Shown: positions 9,400 to 19,296 of the stretch, one piece after another
Layout of the letters: each line of letters starts with the position of its first letter
Numbering within the stretch: position 1 is the stretch's first letter
NCBI GenBank assembly: GCA_030149165.1
Contig: JASBRY010000011.1
Coordinates: forward strand, 1 to 64,000
Direction: 5' to 3'
Origin: Phycisphaerales bacterium
GTDB lineage: Bacteria; Planctomycetota; Phycisphaerae; Phycisphaerales; UBA1924
DNA length: 64,000 nucleotides
The notes under the pieces: model-generated
Database searches by the model: none
Told to the model about the DNA's origin: nothing
The model's input: the letters and a program-made list of their open reading frames with translations, nothing else
Position numbers and translations under genes: made by a program

Positions 9400-9458
9400 C
9401 CAGCAGCTTCGGGACTCTTTTGTGGAGAGAGGTTCGTCCCAAAGCTGTTGGTTTTTTT
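9400..9458 (+). terminator. Rho-independent terminator of the glycosyltransferase gene
   Basis: CCAGCAGCTT (9400-9409) pairs with AAGCTGTTGG (9442-9451), with an inner GGGAC/GTCCC stem separated by one mismatch, followed directly by seven T. The loop is 20 bases. Confidence 0.85.
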
Positions 9459-9478
9459 CATGCACTCAACATCATCAA

Positions 9479-10762
9479 TCACCGCGCCAGCATGCGGATC
9501 GGGATGATCGCTTCCGCGACCTTCTCATCCACCAGATCACGCATCACCACCTTCAGGTGGTACCGCCCCACACCAAGATTCCTCGGCAGCGTGATCTTAT
9601 TAATGAGATAGTAATCCCGCACACGATTCCGACTCACGCTCCGATCCACCTCCGCAGCGCGATTCCATGTATTCAGATCATCCGCGACATGGTACAACTC
9701 CAGCCGCTGACTCATCTCCACCTCAAACCTCGGCTGCCCATCATTCCCCGTAATCTCGCGATGACCGAACCGATCCACCTCGACATACACAATCACTTCC
9801 TGCGCCGTCCCCGCAACGAACTCGTTGCTCGTAAACGGCTCATACTTCCCGAACCCATCCACACGCGTGCACAACAGCGCACGCGCCACGCGGATCCCCG
9901 ATGCACGATCCAGATCACGCTTGACACGCTCAAGCGCCTCCGCCGCCGCATCAGGAGACGCGATCCCACCAGAACTCGAGATCGAATCAAACACCTCGCG
10001 CACCGCGCGCAGCGTGCTCAGCTCCGCATCGCTAAGCACCCCCTCGCTGTGCAGCGAGTCGAGCGTCTCGACAGAGATCGAGTCCATCCCGGCAAGCGCC
10101 GTCGCCGCCGCACCAGGATTGTCACTCGTCCGCGCCAGATCAGTCAGCAACCCCACGAGTTCATCAACCAGCTCCGCCTTGCGCTGCTCCGCATCGACCG
10201 AAACCACCTCGACAGGTTCCGGATAAACCGCTTCATCGTCAACAGTTTCATCAATCGCTTGCGGATCAATCCCGCGCTCCGCGGCCGCCGCCGAAAGCGA
10301 GAACGAACCATCCGTACCACCAGTTTCAGGATCTGAACTCGTGGTGTTCTGTGCCTCAGCCGCGAGCTGCTCATCGCGCGCTTGCAGATCCCGCGCGATC
10401 TCTTCGGCGCTCGGCTGATAGACCTCGACCGATTCCGCGAGATCCTCTCCAGACTCCATCCCAGAGAAGAACTCGTCCATCATCCGCGCCGATGCGAGCA
10501 CCTGATCGCGCGTCGATCCGAAGTCCTCTCCAGGATCGATCTCCGCCGTGATCGGATCATCGTCCTCCGCAAGCGCCGTCAGCGAGGTATCCACCGCCTC
10601 AGCGTTGGGTTGCGTCTCCGCTTGGACAGGTTCTTTCTTTTTCTTCCACCACCGATCCCCCTTGCCGCACCCGCTCGATGCGAGCAACCCCACTGTACAT
10701 CCAGCCGCGCATCCCGCGACGAGTACCATGTTGCCAATCCGACTTCCTGTCTTGCGTGCCAT
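9479..10762 (-). CDS. Large lipoprotein of unknown function
   Basis: A 427-residue predicted lipoprotein. The start at 10762 is chosen because AGGAGG lies six bases upstream of this ATG; two ATGs at 10786 and 10780 lie upstream of that site. The signal sequence MARKTGSRIGNMVLVAGCAAGC continues to a lipobox SSGC before a KKKK cluster. The next 200 residues are acidic and low-complexity (many D, E, S, A). The last 150 residues form a likely folded beta domain (EFVAGTAQEVIVYVEVDRFG, RFEVEMSQRLELYH, GRYHLKVVMRDLVDEKVAEA). I do not recognise the family. It sits alone between a terminator on the other strand and holA, and could share a transcript with holA (98-base gap). Confidence 0.82.
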   Translation of the reverse strand: MARKTGSRIGNMVLVAGCAAGCTVGLLASSGCGKGDRWWKKKKEPVQAETQPNAEAVDTSLTALAEDDDPITAEIDPGEDFGSTRDQVLASARMMDEFFSGMESGEDLAESVEVYQPSAEEIARDLQARDEQLAAEAQNTTSSDPETGGTDGSFSLSAAAAERGIDPQAIDETVDDEAVYPEPVEVVSVDAEQRKAELVDELVGLLTDLARTSDNPGAAATALAGMDSISVETLDSLHSEGVLSDAELSTLRAVREVFDSISSSGGIASPDAAAEALERVKRDLDRASGIRVARALLCTRVDGFGKYEPFTSNEFVAGTAQEVIVYVEVDRFGHREITGNDGQPRFEVEMSQRLELYHVADDLNTWNRAAEVDRSVSRNRVRDYYLINKITLPRNLGVGRYHLKVVMRDLVDEKVAEAIIPIRMLAR

Positions 10763-10860
10763 ATCGAGCCTCCTGCTCATCTGCATGTAGAACACTATAC
10801 CAAATCCCCGAAGCCCAGTTCCGCGATGCCACCCCAAAAAGCCCACAACCGCGGACTGTT

Positions 10861-11901
10861 TCAGCGTGAAGCCGCCACGAACGACAGCATCAGCCGTTCG
10901 AGCATGATCCCCATATCCGCGCCGCTGGACTTGCTCGCCACATCCGCCGCGACGCACTGGTCGAACAGCGCCCGCGCCCGCTTGGGACCCAGCCGCTTCG
11001 CCGTCCGCAGGATCGAGTCCTTACTCGACGCGGGCCAGAGCTTGAGTTCCTTCCCGATCACATTGCTGTTGACCCCCTGCGCCAGCGCCTCGCTCGCGCC
11101 CATCAGCTTGCGCGCCAGATCGCTGCACGCGAACACCACAGGGACCGCGTTGTTCTTCGGACTGTTCCCCAGAATCACGCGCAGCTCCGAAAGCGCCCGA
11201 TTCGGATCGCCACAAAGCAAGTACGACTGGATCGCCCAGACCTCTTCCTCGCGTGTCAATCCGACCAGCTCCGTCACCATCTGCTGCGTGATCGGATTCC
11301 CCTCGCCCGCGCCCACCGCGAGCTTGCCCAGTTCCGAATCGATGCGTCCCAGATCCGCGCCCAGTCGTTCAACCAATCCCGCCGCTGTGCGTGGATCAAT
11401 CTCCGCGTTGTACGCCGTGCGCGCCCGCTTGACCACCCATCGACACGCCATCCCCTCATCGACCGCGTCGCACTTGATGATGATCCCGCAGGTCCCGATC
11501 GCGTCGTCGAGTTTCCCCTTGTTCCACTTGCCAGCGCGCAGCACCAGCGTCGCTTGATCGCTCGGACCCTCCGCATACCGCTCGAGCATCGGACGCGTCG
11601 TCGCGTTCACGAACAGATCCGCTTCATCAACGATCACCATCTTGTGCGTCGCCATCAGCCCAAACGATCGGCACTCATCGAGCACCTCCGCAAGATCCGT
11701 CTGCTCACCCTCGAACTTAAACACCTCGATCTCGCCGTGCTCTTGCTCAAGCTTCTCCTTGAGGATGCTCGTGTACTGCGTGCGCAGGAACAACTCCTTG
11801 CCCACGAGCACAACGATCCGATGCTGCGCACCCGGCTGCCCGGCTCCTGACTTGGATCCTGTCTTCGATGCACCCCGAGTTGTTTTGCTTGCTTTGGCCA
11901 C
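10861..11901 (-). CDS. holA: DNA polymerase III subunit delta (HolA)
   Basis: A 346-residue clamp-loader subunit that opens the beta clamp. The fold markers are VLVGKELFLRTQY near the N-terminus (strand and helix of the degenerate AAA+ domain), LADVLDECRSFGL-type helices, KMVIVDEADLFV, and the C-terminal collar helices (ALSELRVILGNSPKNNAVPVVFACSDLARKL). A GTG start at 11901 gives the typical family length; the same frame is open 142 codons further upstream but that part lies across the FHA kinase gene on the other strand and is a shadow. A Lys/Ser-rich tail of about 20 residues (AKASKTTRGASKTGSKSG) precedes the fold. Divergent from the FHA kinase with 43 bases between. Confidence 0.9.
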   Translation of the reverse strand: MAKASKTTRGASKTGSKSGAGQPGAQHRIVVLVGKELFLRTQYTSILKEKLEQEHGEIEVFKFEGEQTDLAEVLDECRSFGLMATHKMVIVDEADLFVNATTRPMLERYAEGPSDQATLVLRAGKWNKGKLDDAIGTCGIIIKCDAVDEGMACRWVVKRARTAYNAEIDPRTAAGLVERLGADLGRIDSELGKLAVGAGEGNPITQQMVTELVGLTREEEVWAIQSYLLCGDPNRALSELRVILGNSPKNNAVPVVFACSDLARKLMGASEALAQGVNSNVIGKELKLWPASSKDSILRTAKRLGPKRARALFDQCVAADVASKSSGADMGIMLERLMLSFVAASR

Positions 11902-11944
11902 GAACCCATTGTACGCCGCCCGCCGGGACACTATCGTTGATCCA

Positions 11945-13648
11945 ATGCCCAAGCTCACCGTCATCCGAGGCCCAGACGAGGGCAAAGAGTACATGCTCCC
12001 CACCGGAGAGCCCCAACTCATCGGTCGCTCCTCCGAAGCACTCCCCATCTCCGACAACACCGTCTCGCGACGACACGCCGAGCTCACACCCGACGGCTCG
12101 ACCTGGTACATCCGCGACCTCAAATCCAACAACGGCACCATGGTCAACGGCGTGGTCATCAAAGACCGCATCCGTCTCGAACCGGGAGACGAGATCAATG
12201 TCGGGATCACCACGCTGCTGTTTGGGATCAATCCAGAAGATCGGGTCTTCTCGCCCGTGCTCCTCACCGACGAAGAACAAGAAATCGATGTCGAGCTCAC
12301 GCTCCCATCATCCGGCGATTCGTACATCGGAGACGCGATCGATCCAACCGCCGCCGCGGAGGATCACCTGCGCGTCATCTACGCGCTGACCTCGATCACA
12401 GCGCGCATCGCCAACAAACGCGAACTCCTCGACGCCGTGATGATGCTGATCTTCAACGAGTTCAAACCAGAGCGCGGCGTGATCATGATCCCAGGCGCGA
12501 CCCCCGAAGCGCCGATGGTCCCAGGGATCGTCCGCTACGCCGCGCCGCCAACCGACGAAGACACGGCGAAGATCCATGTCTCGACCACGATCCTCAAAGC
12601 CGCGATGGACGGCGACGGCGTCCTTTCCACCAACGCGATGCAAGACCCACGCTTCGCGTCCGGAGACTCGGTCCAGCAATACCAGATCCGCAGCGCGATC
12701 TGCTCCCCCATCACTTTCGGAGAGCAGCCCTTCGGCGCAATCTACATCGACTCGTCCACAGTCCACCACGCGTTCGATCGTCAGCAGCTCGCGCTGCTCA
12801 ACGCGATCGGTCAGCACACCGGACTCGCGCTCGCCAACGCCGACGAGCACCTCAAGCGCGTCAACTCCGAGAGGATGGCCGCGATCGGAGAGACCGTCGC
12901 GTCGCTCTCCCACTCGATCAAGAACATCCTCCAAGGACTCAAAGGCGGCGCCGATGTCGTCGAGATCGGACTCCACAAAGGGGACCTCGATATCTCGCGC
13001 AATGGTTGGGGAATCCTGCGCCGAAACCTTGATCGCATCGCATCGCTGACGATGAACATGTTGACCTTCAGCCGTAAGCTGCAACTGCAACTCGAGCTGA
13101 CACACATCAACAAGATCGCACGCGATATCGCGCAGCTGATGGAAAAAGTCTGCGAAGAAAAAGGTGTCGCACTCATTGTCGATGCGGATCCCGAGATGCC
13201 TCCGATCTGCGTGGATCCGTCGCTGATCCACCAAGCGATCATGAACCTCGTGTCCAACGCGATCGAAGCGGTCGAGCCGGAGACCGGTGCCGTGACGGTG
13301 CGCGTCGCGTTCAACGAATCGCGACCTGACAAGAACAAAGCCGGCGCTGTGCTTCGTCCGGCGGTGGTGATCTCGGTGATCGACAACGGTCCGGGCATCC
13401 CACAGGATCGACTCGCGTGGATCTTTGAGCCGTTCAACACCACCAAGGGTCTCAAAGGCACCGGGCTGGGGCTCGCGGTGACCAAGCGCATCGCGTACGA
13501 GCACAAGGGACGGATCCGCGTGGAATCAACGCCGGGTCAGGGGAGTGTGTTCAAGGTGATCCTGCCGGCGGATCTGGATGCGCAGCTTGATCCGAGCGCG
13601 ACTTCGAATCGACAATCCGGCAACGGCGAGTCGGGTGGGTTGATCTGA
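11945..13648 (+). CDS. Soluble FHA-GAF sensor histidine kinase
   Basis: A 567-residue cytoplasmic protein, with no membrane helix or signal peptide. Domain order: FHA domain (1-95; LIGRSS, SRRHAEL, KSNNGTMVNG are the phosphothreonine-binding signatures), GAF domain (about 140-300), then a histidine kinase core. The phosphoacceptor His is about residue 323 in SLSHSIKNIL. The ATPase domain has NLVSNAIEAVE (N box), VIDNGPGIP (G1) and GTGLGLAV (G2). FHA domains bind phosphothreonine, so this kinase could listen to Ser/Thr kinases such as the one at the window start; that link is inference. No response regulator lies next to it. Start ATG at 11945 begins the FHA domain. Confidence 0.92.
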   Translation: MPKLTVIRGPDEGKEYMLPTGEPQLIGRSSEALPISDNTVSRRHAELTPDGSTWYIRDLKSNNGTMVNGVVIKDRIRLEPGDEINVGITTLLFGINPEDRVFSPVLLTDEEQEIDVELTLPSSGDSYIGDAIDPTAAAEDHLRVIYALTSITARIANKRELLDAVMMLIFNEFKPERGVIMIPGATPEAPMVPGIVRYAAPPTDEDTAKIHVSTTILKAAMDGDGVLSTNAMQDPRFASGDSVQQYQIRSAICSPITFGEQPFGAIYIDSSTVHHAFDRQQLALLNAIGQHTGLALANADEHLKRVNSERMAAIGETVASLSHSIKNILQGLKGGADVVEIGLHKGDLDISRNGWGILRRNLDRIASLTMNMLTFSRKLQLQLELTHINKIARDIAQLMEKVCEEKGVALIVDADPEMPPICVDPSLIHQAIMNLVSNAIEAVEPETGAVTVRVAFNESRPDKNKAGAVLRPAVVISVIDNGPGIPQDRLAWIFEPFNTTKGLKGTGLGLAVTKRIAYEHKGRIRVESTPGQGSVFKVILPADLDAQLDPSATSNRQSGNGESGGLI

Positions 13649-13658
13649 TCAACTGAAT

Positions 13659-13674
13659 TGTTCCATGTGGAACA
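13659..13674. promoter_or_regulatory. Candidate parS (ParB-binding) palindrome
   Basis: The 16-mer TGTTCCATGTGGAACA lies between two convergent genes. It matches the widely conserved parS consensus TGTTTCACGTGAAACA at 13 of 16 positions and the symmetric variant TGTTCCACGTGGAACA at 15 of 16. parS sites sit near replication origins, which fits dnaA and dnaN in the same window. The central C-to-T change breaks the CACGTG core, so binding is uncertain, and parA/parB are not visible. Confidence 0.42.
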
Positions 13675-13722
13675 TATACCTTGTTTGTGCGGGAATGTTT
13701 TTTGTGCGCACAAGTGTGGTGA

Positions 13723-16104
13723 TCAGGCGGCGCGTTGGTCTGTGGCTTGCTTACTTTCAAGAAGGCGTTTTATTGTTCTGAGGAGGCGCGCGCGGTTGAG
13801 TGGTTTGGTTTCGTATTCGTCGCATCCTGCTTGGAGACAGCGTTGGCGGTCTCCTGGCAGGGCGTTGGCGGTGAGCGCGAGGATTGGGAGGGTGCATCCT
13901 TGCTGGCGCAGTTTGGTCGTTGCATGGTATCCATCAAGGACGGGCATCTGCATGTCCATAATGATCAGATCAAATGCTCGTTGTGGGTCTGGGTCGGAGG
14001 TGATGCGGTTGACTGCTTGCTGTCCGTTCCAGACGAACTCGAGTTCGAGGTTTGCTTTGGAGAGGAAGTGTTTAAGGAGGAGTTGATTGTCTGGGCCGTC
14101 TTCGGCGATGAGGATTCTTCCAGAGAACTGTGTGTTTGTTTGTTGTTTTTTCTTGCTGTGCTTTGTTGAATCGTCTGTCGGGAGTTCATTGATCGATCGC
14201 GGCTCGGTCTCGCTCTCTGGGAGAATGATCGGGAGCGAGAATGTGAAGGTTGATCCGCGTGCGATGACGCTTGTTGCTGAGAGCTCGCCTTGCATCATTT
14301 CGGCGAGTTGTCTTGAGATGGAGAGTCCGAGTCCTGTGCCGAGGTTCTCGTAGGAGAGGGCGGTTTCGACTTTGTTGATGTCCACTTGCTCGAATGGTTT
14401 GAAGATTGTTTCGAGTCGGTCAGGTTCGATCCCTACGCCGGTATCGGCGACTGCGATATTGAGTGTGTCGTCGATTTGTTCGAGTTCGATGGTGATTGAG
14501 CCGTAGTAGGTGAACTTGATCGCGTTGGAAATCAGGTTGAGGATGATCTGACGGACGCGGTATGGATCGGCGATTACTGACTCTGGGATTGAGGTCTTGA
14601 AGTTGACTTGGAGATCTACACCGCGCTCGTTGGACTGGACTTGCATGGTCGCGACGCATTCGGCGAGGACTTCTCCGATATGACATTTGACGGGGTTGAT
14701 CGCGAGCTTTCCTGATTCGATCTTGGAGAGATCCAGGACATCATTGATCACGGTGAGCAGGTGCGATCCGGCGCGGGCGATGCGGTTGACGGCTGTTCCC
14801 ATGGTGTCGGGATCTTTGTGCTCCGGGATCATGTCTTTGAGCAGTTCGGTGTATCCGAGCACGGCGGTCATCGGGGTGCGGATCTCATGGCTCATGTTGG
14901 CGAGGAACATCGACTTGGCTCGGTTGGCTCGCTGCGCGTGGTATGCGAACTCTCTTTGGCGCTGCTCGCTCTCGATGAGTGACTTGTTCATTTTGTTTGC
15001 GAGGTTGATGGCGCGTGCGCGGCCTTGCGTGATGAAGAAAGTCAGGGCCGTGACAAGGAGTGAGGCGAGCGATCCGATGATGAGCGCGTTGTTCGCTTTT
15101 TGCTGGATTCCTTCGAGTTGTTCGGGGCTGAGGTCTTGCTTCGGTTCGTGTGTGTGCGCAGAAATCGAGCTGGTGATGCGCTTCCCGCCAATCTCATGGT
15201 TGAATGTGAATACTGCTTGATGCTCCGCATCTTGTATGTCGTGGTTGTGAGCCTTTGGCCCGCTCTGATACTCACTGATGATGTCGATGGGATTGTTTTC
15301 GTAGTCCGTGATACTCAGCGTGATGTGGTCTTCGTGGTTGTTTCTGGTCAGGACATGGTCGGCAAACAGGTTCGTGTCCAGAGAGATGGAGACCCAACCT
15401 CGGACTGCTTGTTCACGCTGTTCGATGGTTTCGGTGGGTAGTCCTGGCTCGTAGCTTGGGTAGGTGAGGACGAGACCGAACTTTGAGGGTGCGTTCTCGG
15501 ATTCGAGTTGTTTGAGTTTGAAAGGCGATGAGATTTGCATCGATGCGGTGCGCGTGGCGCGGTCGTACACATCTTTGTTTACGGGCTTTGCGGCGACATC
15601 CAGTCCGATGATCATGGAGTTTCGGTCCTGGGGCTCGGCGTACTTGATGATGTAGTGCGTTGAATCTCTTGTCAGGCGCGGTGTTTGCTCATGGGTGCTG
15701 ATTTGAAAGTCGTTGATCCCTTGAGTGATCGCTTCGGCCGCGAAGGCTTCGAGCTCTTCGGGGTTGACTCGCTGGACATAGACGAACGCGAGGACTGCGG
15801 GGTACTTGGATTCAAGATCTGCGGATCTGATGAACCTCTCCCATTCCTTGCGGTCGATGTAGTTTGAGGACTGCGCGAATGCGTTCATGAAGCGGAGGGC
15901 GCTCTGGTATTCATTGAGATCGTTGAGGATGCTGTTGTGTTCGCTTTGGGCGCGTTGATAGATCGCTTCGCGTTGGGCTTGGAAAACAGAGCGTTTGAAT
16001 GCGTGGTACGCGAGTGCCGAGATCCCGATGCTGATGGTCGCTACGAGGGCGACGGTCCAGTAGCGGCGGAGTGTTTCGGCGATGTTGTAGATTGTGGAGG
16101 ACAT
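13723..16104 (-). CDS. Membrane hybrid histidine kinase with CHASE sensor domain and receiver
   Basis: A 793-residue protein: membrane helix (16-36), periplasmic CHASE-type sensor (about 65-320; FVYVQRVNPEELEAF, LVLTYPSYEPGLP), second helix (340-360), HisKA domain with the phosphoacceptor His406 in SHEIRTPM, HATPase (N box around 523-530, ADTGVGI at 553-559, GTGLGLS at 589-595) and a C-terminal receiver (663-785) with acidic pocket Glu668/Asp669, phospho-acceptor Asp717 in IIMDMQMP and Lys767. CHASE domains sense small extracellular ligands in other bacteria. A GGAGG lies almost against the chosen ATG, so the true start may be slightly different. Codon choice is more T-rich than in neighbours. 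No partner histidine phosphotransfer protein is adjacent. Confidence 0.93.
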   Translation of the reverse strand: MSSTIYNIAETLRRYWTVALVATISIGISALAYHAFKRSVFQAQREAIYQRAQSEHNSILNDLNEYQSALRFMNAFAQSSNYIDRKEWERFIRSADLESKYPAVLAFVYVQRVNPEELEAFAAEAITQGINDFQISTHEQTPRLTRDSTHYIIKYAEPQDRNSMIIGLDVAAKPVNKDVYDRATRTASMQISSPFKLKQLESENAPSKFGLVLTYPSYEPGLPTETIEQREQAVRGWVSISLDTNLFADHVLTRNNHEDHITLSITDYENNPIDIISEYQSGPKAHNHDIQDAEHQAVFTFNHEIGGKRITSSISAHTHEPKQDLSPEQLEGIQQKANNALIIGSLASLLVTALTFFITQGRARAINLANKMNKSLIESEQRQREFAYHAQRANRAKSMFLANMSHEIRTPMTAVLGYTELLKDMIPEHKDPDTMGTAVNRIARAGSHLLTVINDVLDLSKIESGKLAINPVKCHIGEVLAECVATMQVQSNERGVDLQVNFKTSIPESVIADPYRVRQIILNLISNAIKFTYYGSITIELEQIDDTLNIAVADTGVGIEPDRLETIFKPFEQVDINKVETALSYENLGTGLGLSISRQLAEMMQGELSATSVIARGSTFTFSLPIILPESETEPRSINELPTDDSTKHSKKKQQTNTQFSGRILIAEDGPDNQLLLKHFLSKANLELEFVWNGQQAVNRITSDPDPQRAFDLIIMDMQMPVLDGYHATTKLRQQGCTLPILALTANALPGDRQRCLQAGCDEYETKPLNRARLLRTIKRLLESKQATDQRAA

Positions 16105-16245
16105 ACCTCCGACGGATCGGCTGGTTTGAGCAGCGGATTCATCGCGAGGCGCTGGAGTGGCATGGATATGTGCAATGGTGCACCGATCGCGCGGACGCGA
16201 GGCTGTGTTGGCGAGATTTGCGCCTCAGTTTTCGTCTGCGGATGG

Positions 16246-17259
<1,014 letters not shown>

Positions 17260-17385
17260 TGTGGTGCTCCGCTGATGGAATAAGGTCTTGGAGATGCATG
17301 ATAGCGTTGGGTTTGGATTGTGTTGCGTGTTGGAGTGGATATTGGTGGTCTATGATGCTCTCCTAACACTTTGGGAGAACGAAAC

Positions 17386-18522
17386 ATGCGGGCGATTGTG
17401 ACAGGTCAGGTTGGGATGGAGAAGAAGTCGTACCTTGATGGTGTGGCGCGGTTTGCGGGACAGCAGGGTGAATCGGTCCCGATTTACAATGTGGGGAACA
17501 TGATGTACGCCGAGGCGCCGGATATCCGCGAGGGGCGGATCCTGGATCTCCCGATCTCGCGTCTGCACTCGCTGCGGCGGGCGGCGTTCAAGGACATCAT
17601 CGCGGAGTCTCGTGACGAGGACACGATGGTCGTCAACACGCACGCGACTTTCCGCTGGCGGCATGGGCTGTTTTCCGCGTTTGACTTTGATCAGATCGTG
17701 AAGCTGCAGCCCGACCTGTTTATCTGCTTGGTGGACAACATCGAGGTGGTGCACAAGAACCTGCACGAGGCGCACGATATTGATGCGACGCTCAAGGATT
17801 GCATGGTGTGGCGCGAAGAGGAGATCCTCGCGACGGAGCTCATGAGCCAGGCGGTTCCTGGGAGTAAGTTCTACATTGTGTCGCGTGGTCGTCATGCATC
17901 GACGGAGCGGACGATGTTCCGGTTGTTGTGTAGGCCTGACATGAAGAAGGTGTATCCGAGCTTCCCGATGAGTCATGTGGTGGACATGCCTGAGGTGATG
18001 GCGGAGATTGATGCGTTCCGCGCGGAGCTCGCGGAGCACTTCATCACCTTTGATCCGGGTGATGTGGATGAGAAGCTGCTGCTGGATCGGGCGCTCGAGG
18101 CGGTGAAGGAGGGGAAGGACTTCTTCGACCACATGCCGCATCAGTTGGGTGGGATTCAGAAAGAGATGGAACCGATCCGGATGCGTACGCGTGAGGTGCT
18201 CGATATCGCGGGGGATATCGATGGGCAGATCTATATGCGTGACTTCAAGCTGATCGATCAGGCGGACATGATCGTGAGCTTTGTCCCTGAGCTGATCAGC
18301 GACGGCGGGAAGGTGATTCCGGGATTGTCGAGCGGGGTTGAGCGCGAGCTTCAGCATGCTTGGGAGCATGCGAAAGAGGTGTATGTGGTGTGGAAACCGA
18401 GCAAGCCGCCTTCACCGTTTATTACGGAGACGGCGACGAAGGTGTTTGCTTCTACGGAAGAGGCGCTGAAGTACTTTGAAGAGCAGGGGATGTTCTCGAC
18501 GCGGAACTTGTTTGGGCAGTAA
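17386..18522 (+). CDS. P-loop nucleotide-binding protein with deoxyribosyltransferase-like C-terminus
   Basis: A 378-residue soluble protein that I cannot assign to a characterised enzyme. The N-terminus MRAIVTGQVGMEKKS looks like an adenylate-kinase-type P-loop, but the Gly before the Lys is replaced by Glu (GxxGxEKKS). It is followed by kinase-like elements (VVNTHATFRW, DLFICLVDNIEVV). The last 110 residues (YMRDFKLIDQADMIVSFVPE, GVERELQHAWEHAKEVYVVW, SPF) resemble nucleoside 2-deoxyribosyltransferase-like folds: an 'aspartate-in-D-x-x-x-I' strand followed by 'S-G-V-E-R-E'. GGGAGA seven bases upstream supports the ATG at 17386. The downstream zinc-ribbon gene begins seven bases after its stop. 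A role in nucleotide sensing or metabolism is inference. Confidence 0.72.
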   Translation: MRAIVTGQVGMEKKSYLDGVARFAGQQGESVPIYNVGNMMYAEAPDIREGRILDLPISRLHSLRRAAFKDIIAESRDEDTMVVNTHATFRWRHGLFSAFDFDQIVKLQPDLFICLVDNIEVVHKNLHEAHDIDATLKDCMVWREEEILATELMSQAVPGSKFYIVSRGRHASTERTMFRLLCRPDMKKVYPSFPMSHVVDMPEVMAEIDAFRAELAEHFITFDPGDVDEKLLLDRALEAVKEGKDFFDHMPHQLGGIQKEMEPIRMRTREVLDIAGDIDGQIYMRDFKLIDQADMIVSFVPELISDGGKVIPGLSSGVERELQHAWEHAKEVYVVWKPSKPPSPFITETATKVFASTEEALKYFEEQGMFSTRNLFGQ

Positions 18523-18528
18523 GGGTCT

Positions 18529-19200
18529 ATGCCTTTGAATGCATCAGATCTTGCTCGCCGGCAATGGACAGTTGAGCTGTGGCTTCGGATTTTGAGCTTG
18601 CTGTTCTTTATCCTCATGATTCCATCGGTCCTGCTTTGGCTCCTGCAGGGACTGATGGATGGCGAGTTGTTTAGTGTTTGGAACCTAGCGCCGGTGAGCT
18701 TTGCGCTCTTTTGTTTGGTTGCATCGGGTGTGCTTTGGTTCCTGAGCCGACGGCTCTCTGTGTTGCTTGTTCCGGTCCCGAGATTGAACAGGTGCCCCGG
18801 TTGTGGGTACTCGATCGACGGTCTGAAAGAAGCGACTTGCCCGGAGTGTGGGCTCGCGCTTGATCCCAATCGTGATGACTCGGATCAATCTGATACCGAG
18901 GCTTCCAATCAGCGTGAGAGGCGGATTGAACGAGATGGTCAGATTGCTGAGATTGTGTTTCGATCTGCTGGGATCTACTTGTTGATTACTCAGATGTATG
19001 TGGGCTTTCAGTATGTTTTTCGAGCAATCAGCTATGTCTTTCTAGATCCTCAGAGCAGCATGTTTGTTTCCGGCGAGGAAATTCACCTGAACACCGAGAC
19101 TGTGTTTTGGCTTGTCGTTGCTTGTGGATTTTTGTTTGGGAGTCGGCGGATTGCTGCGTTTTGTGTTCCTGAACCTAAGCGTGTTCAGGAAGGCGATTAG
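18529..19200 (+). CDS. Membrane protein with a four-Cys zinc ribbon
   Basis: A 223-residue protein with two N-terminal hydrophobic helices (about 15-41 and 52-75), then a zinc ribbon CPGCGYSIDGLKEATCPECG (about 88-107), an acidic linker, and two further hydrophobic segments (about 138-165 and 187-207). The CxxCG...CxxCG ribbon directly after a membrane helix is a recurrent architecture in planctomycetes with unknown function. It starts seven bases after the P-loop gene and is probably cotranscribed with it. A hairpin-plus-T terminator follows. Confidence 0.8.
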   Translation: MPLNASDLARRQWTVELWLRILSLLFFILMIPSVLLWLLQGLMDGELFSVWNLAPVSFALFCLVASGVLWFLSRRLSVLLVPVPRLNRCPGCGYSIDGLKEATCPECGLALDPNRDDSDQSDTEASNQRERRIERDGQIAEIVFRSAGIYLLITQMYVGFQYVFRAISYVFLDPQSSMFVSGEEIHLNTETVFWLVVACGFLFGSRRIAAFCVPEPKRVQEGD

Positions 19201-19240
19201 GTTTCATCTCGCTTTCTAACCCAGGATTAATGCTCTAATT

Positions 19241-19261
19241 GACCGTTTACCGGTCGTTTTT
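19241..19261 (+). terminator. Terminator after the zinc-ribbon membrane protein
   Basis: GACCG (19241-19245) pairs with CGGTC (19251-19255) around a TTTAC loop and is followed by five T. Confidence 0.6.
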
Positions 19262-19296
19262 ATGGTTGTGCTGTGTAGTTGATGTATGTTCTGGGC

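Noticed and set aside
10861..12327. 488-codon version of holA
   Set aside because: The extra 142 codons lie opposite the FHA domain gene and are Ser/Arg-rich shadow; the GTG at 11901 gives the family length.
17350..18369. 339-codon open frame on the minus strand opposite the P-loop protein gene
   Set aside because: It is a His/Arg/Leu-rich translation typical of the antisense of GC-rich coding DNA. The plus-strand frame has a ribosome site, domains and a downstream partner.
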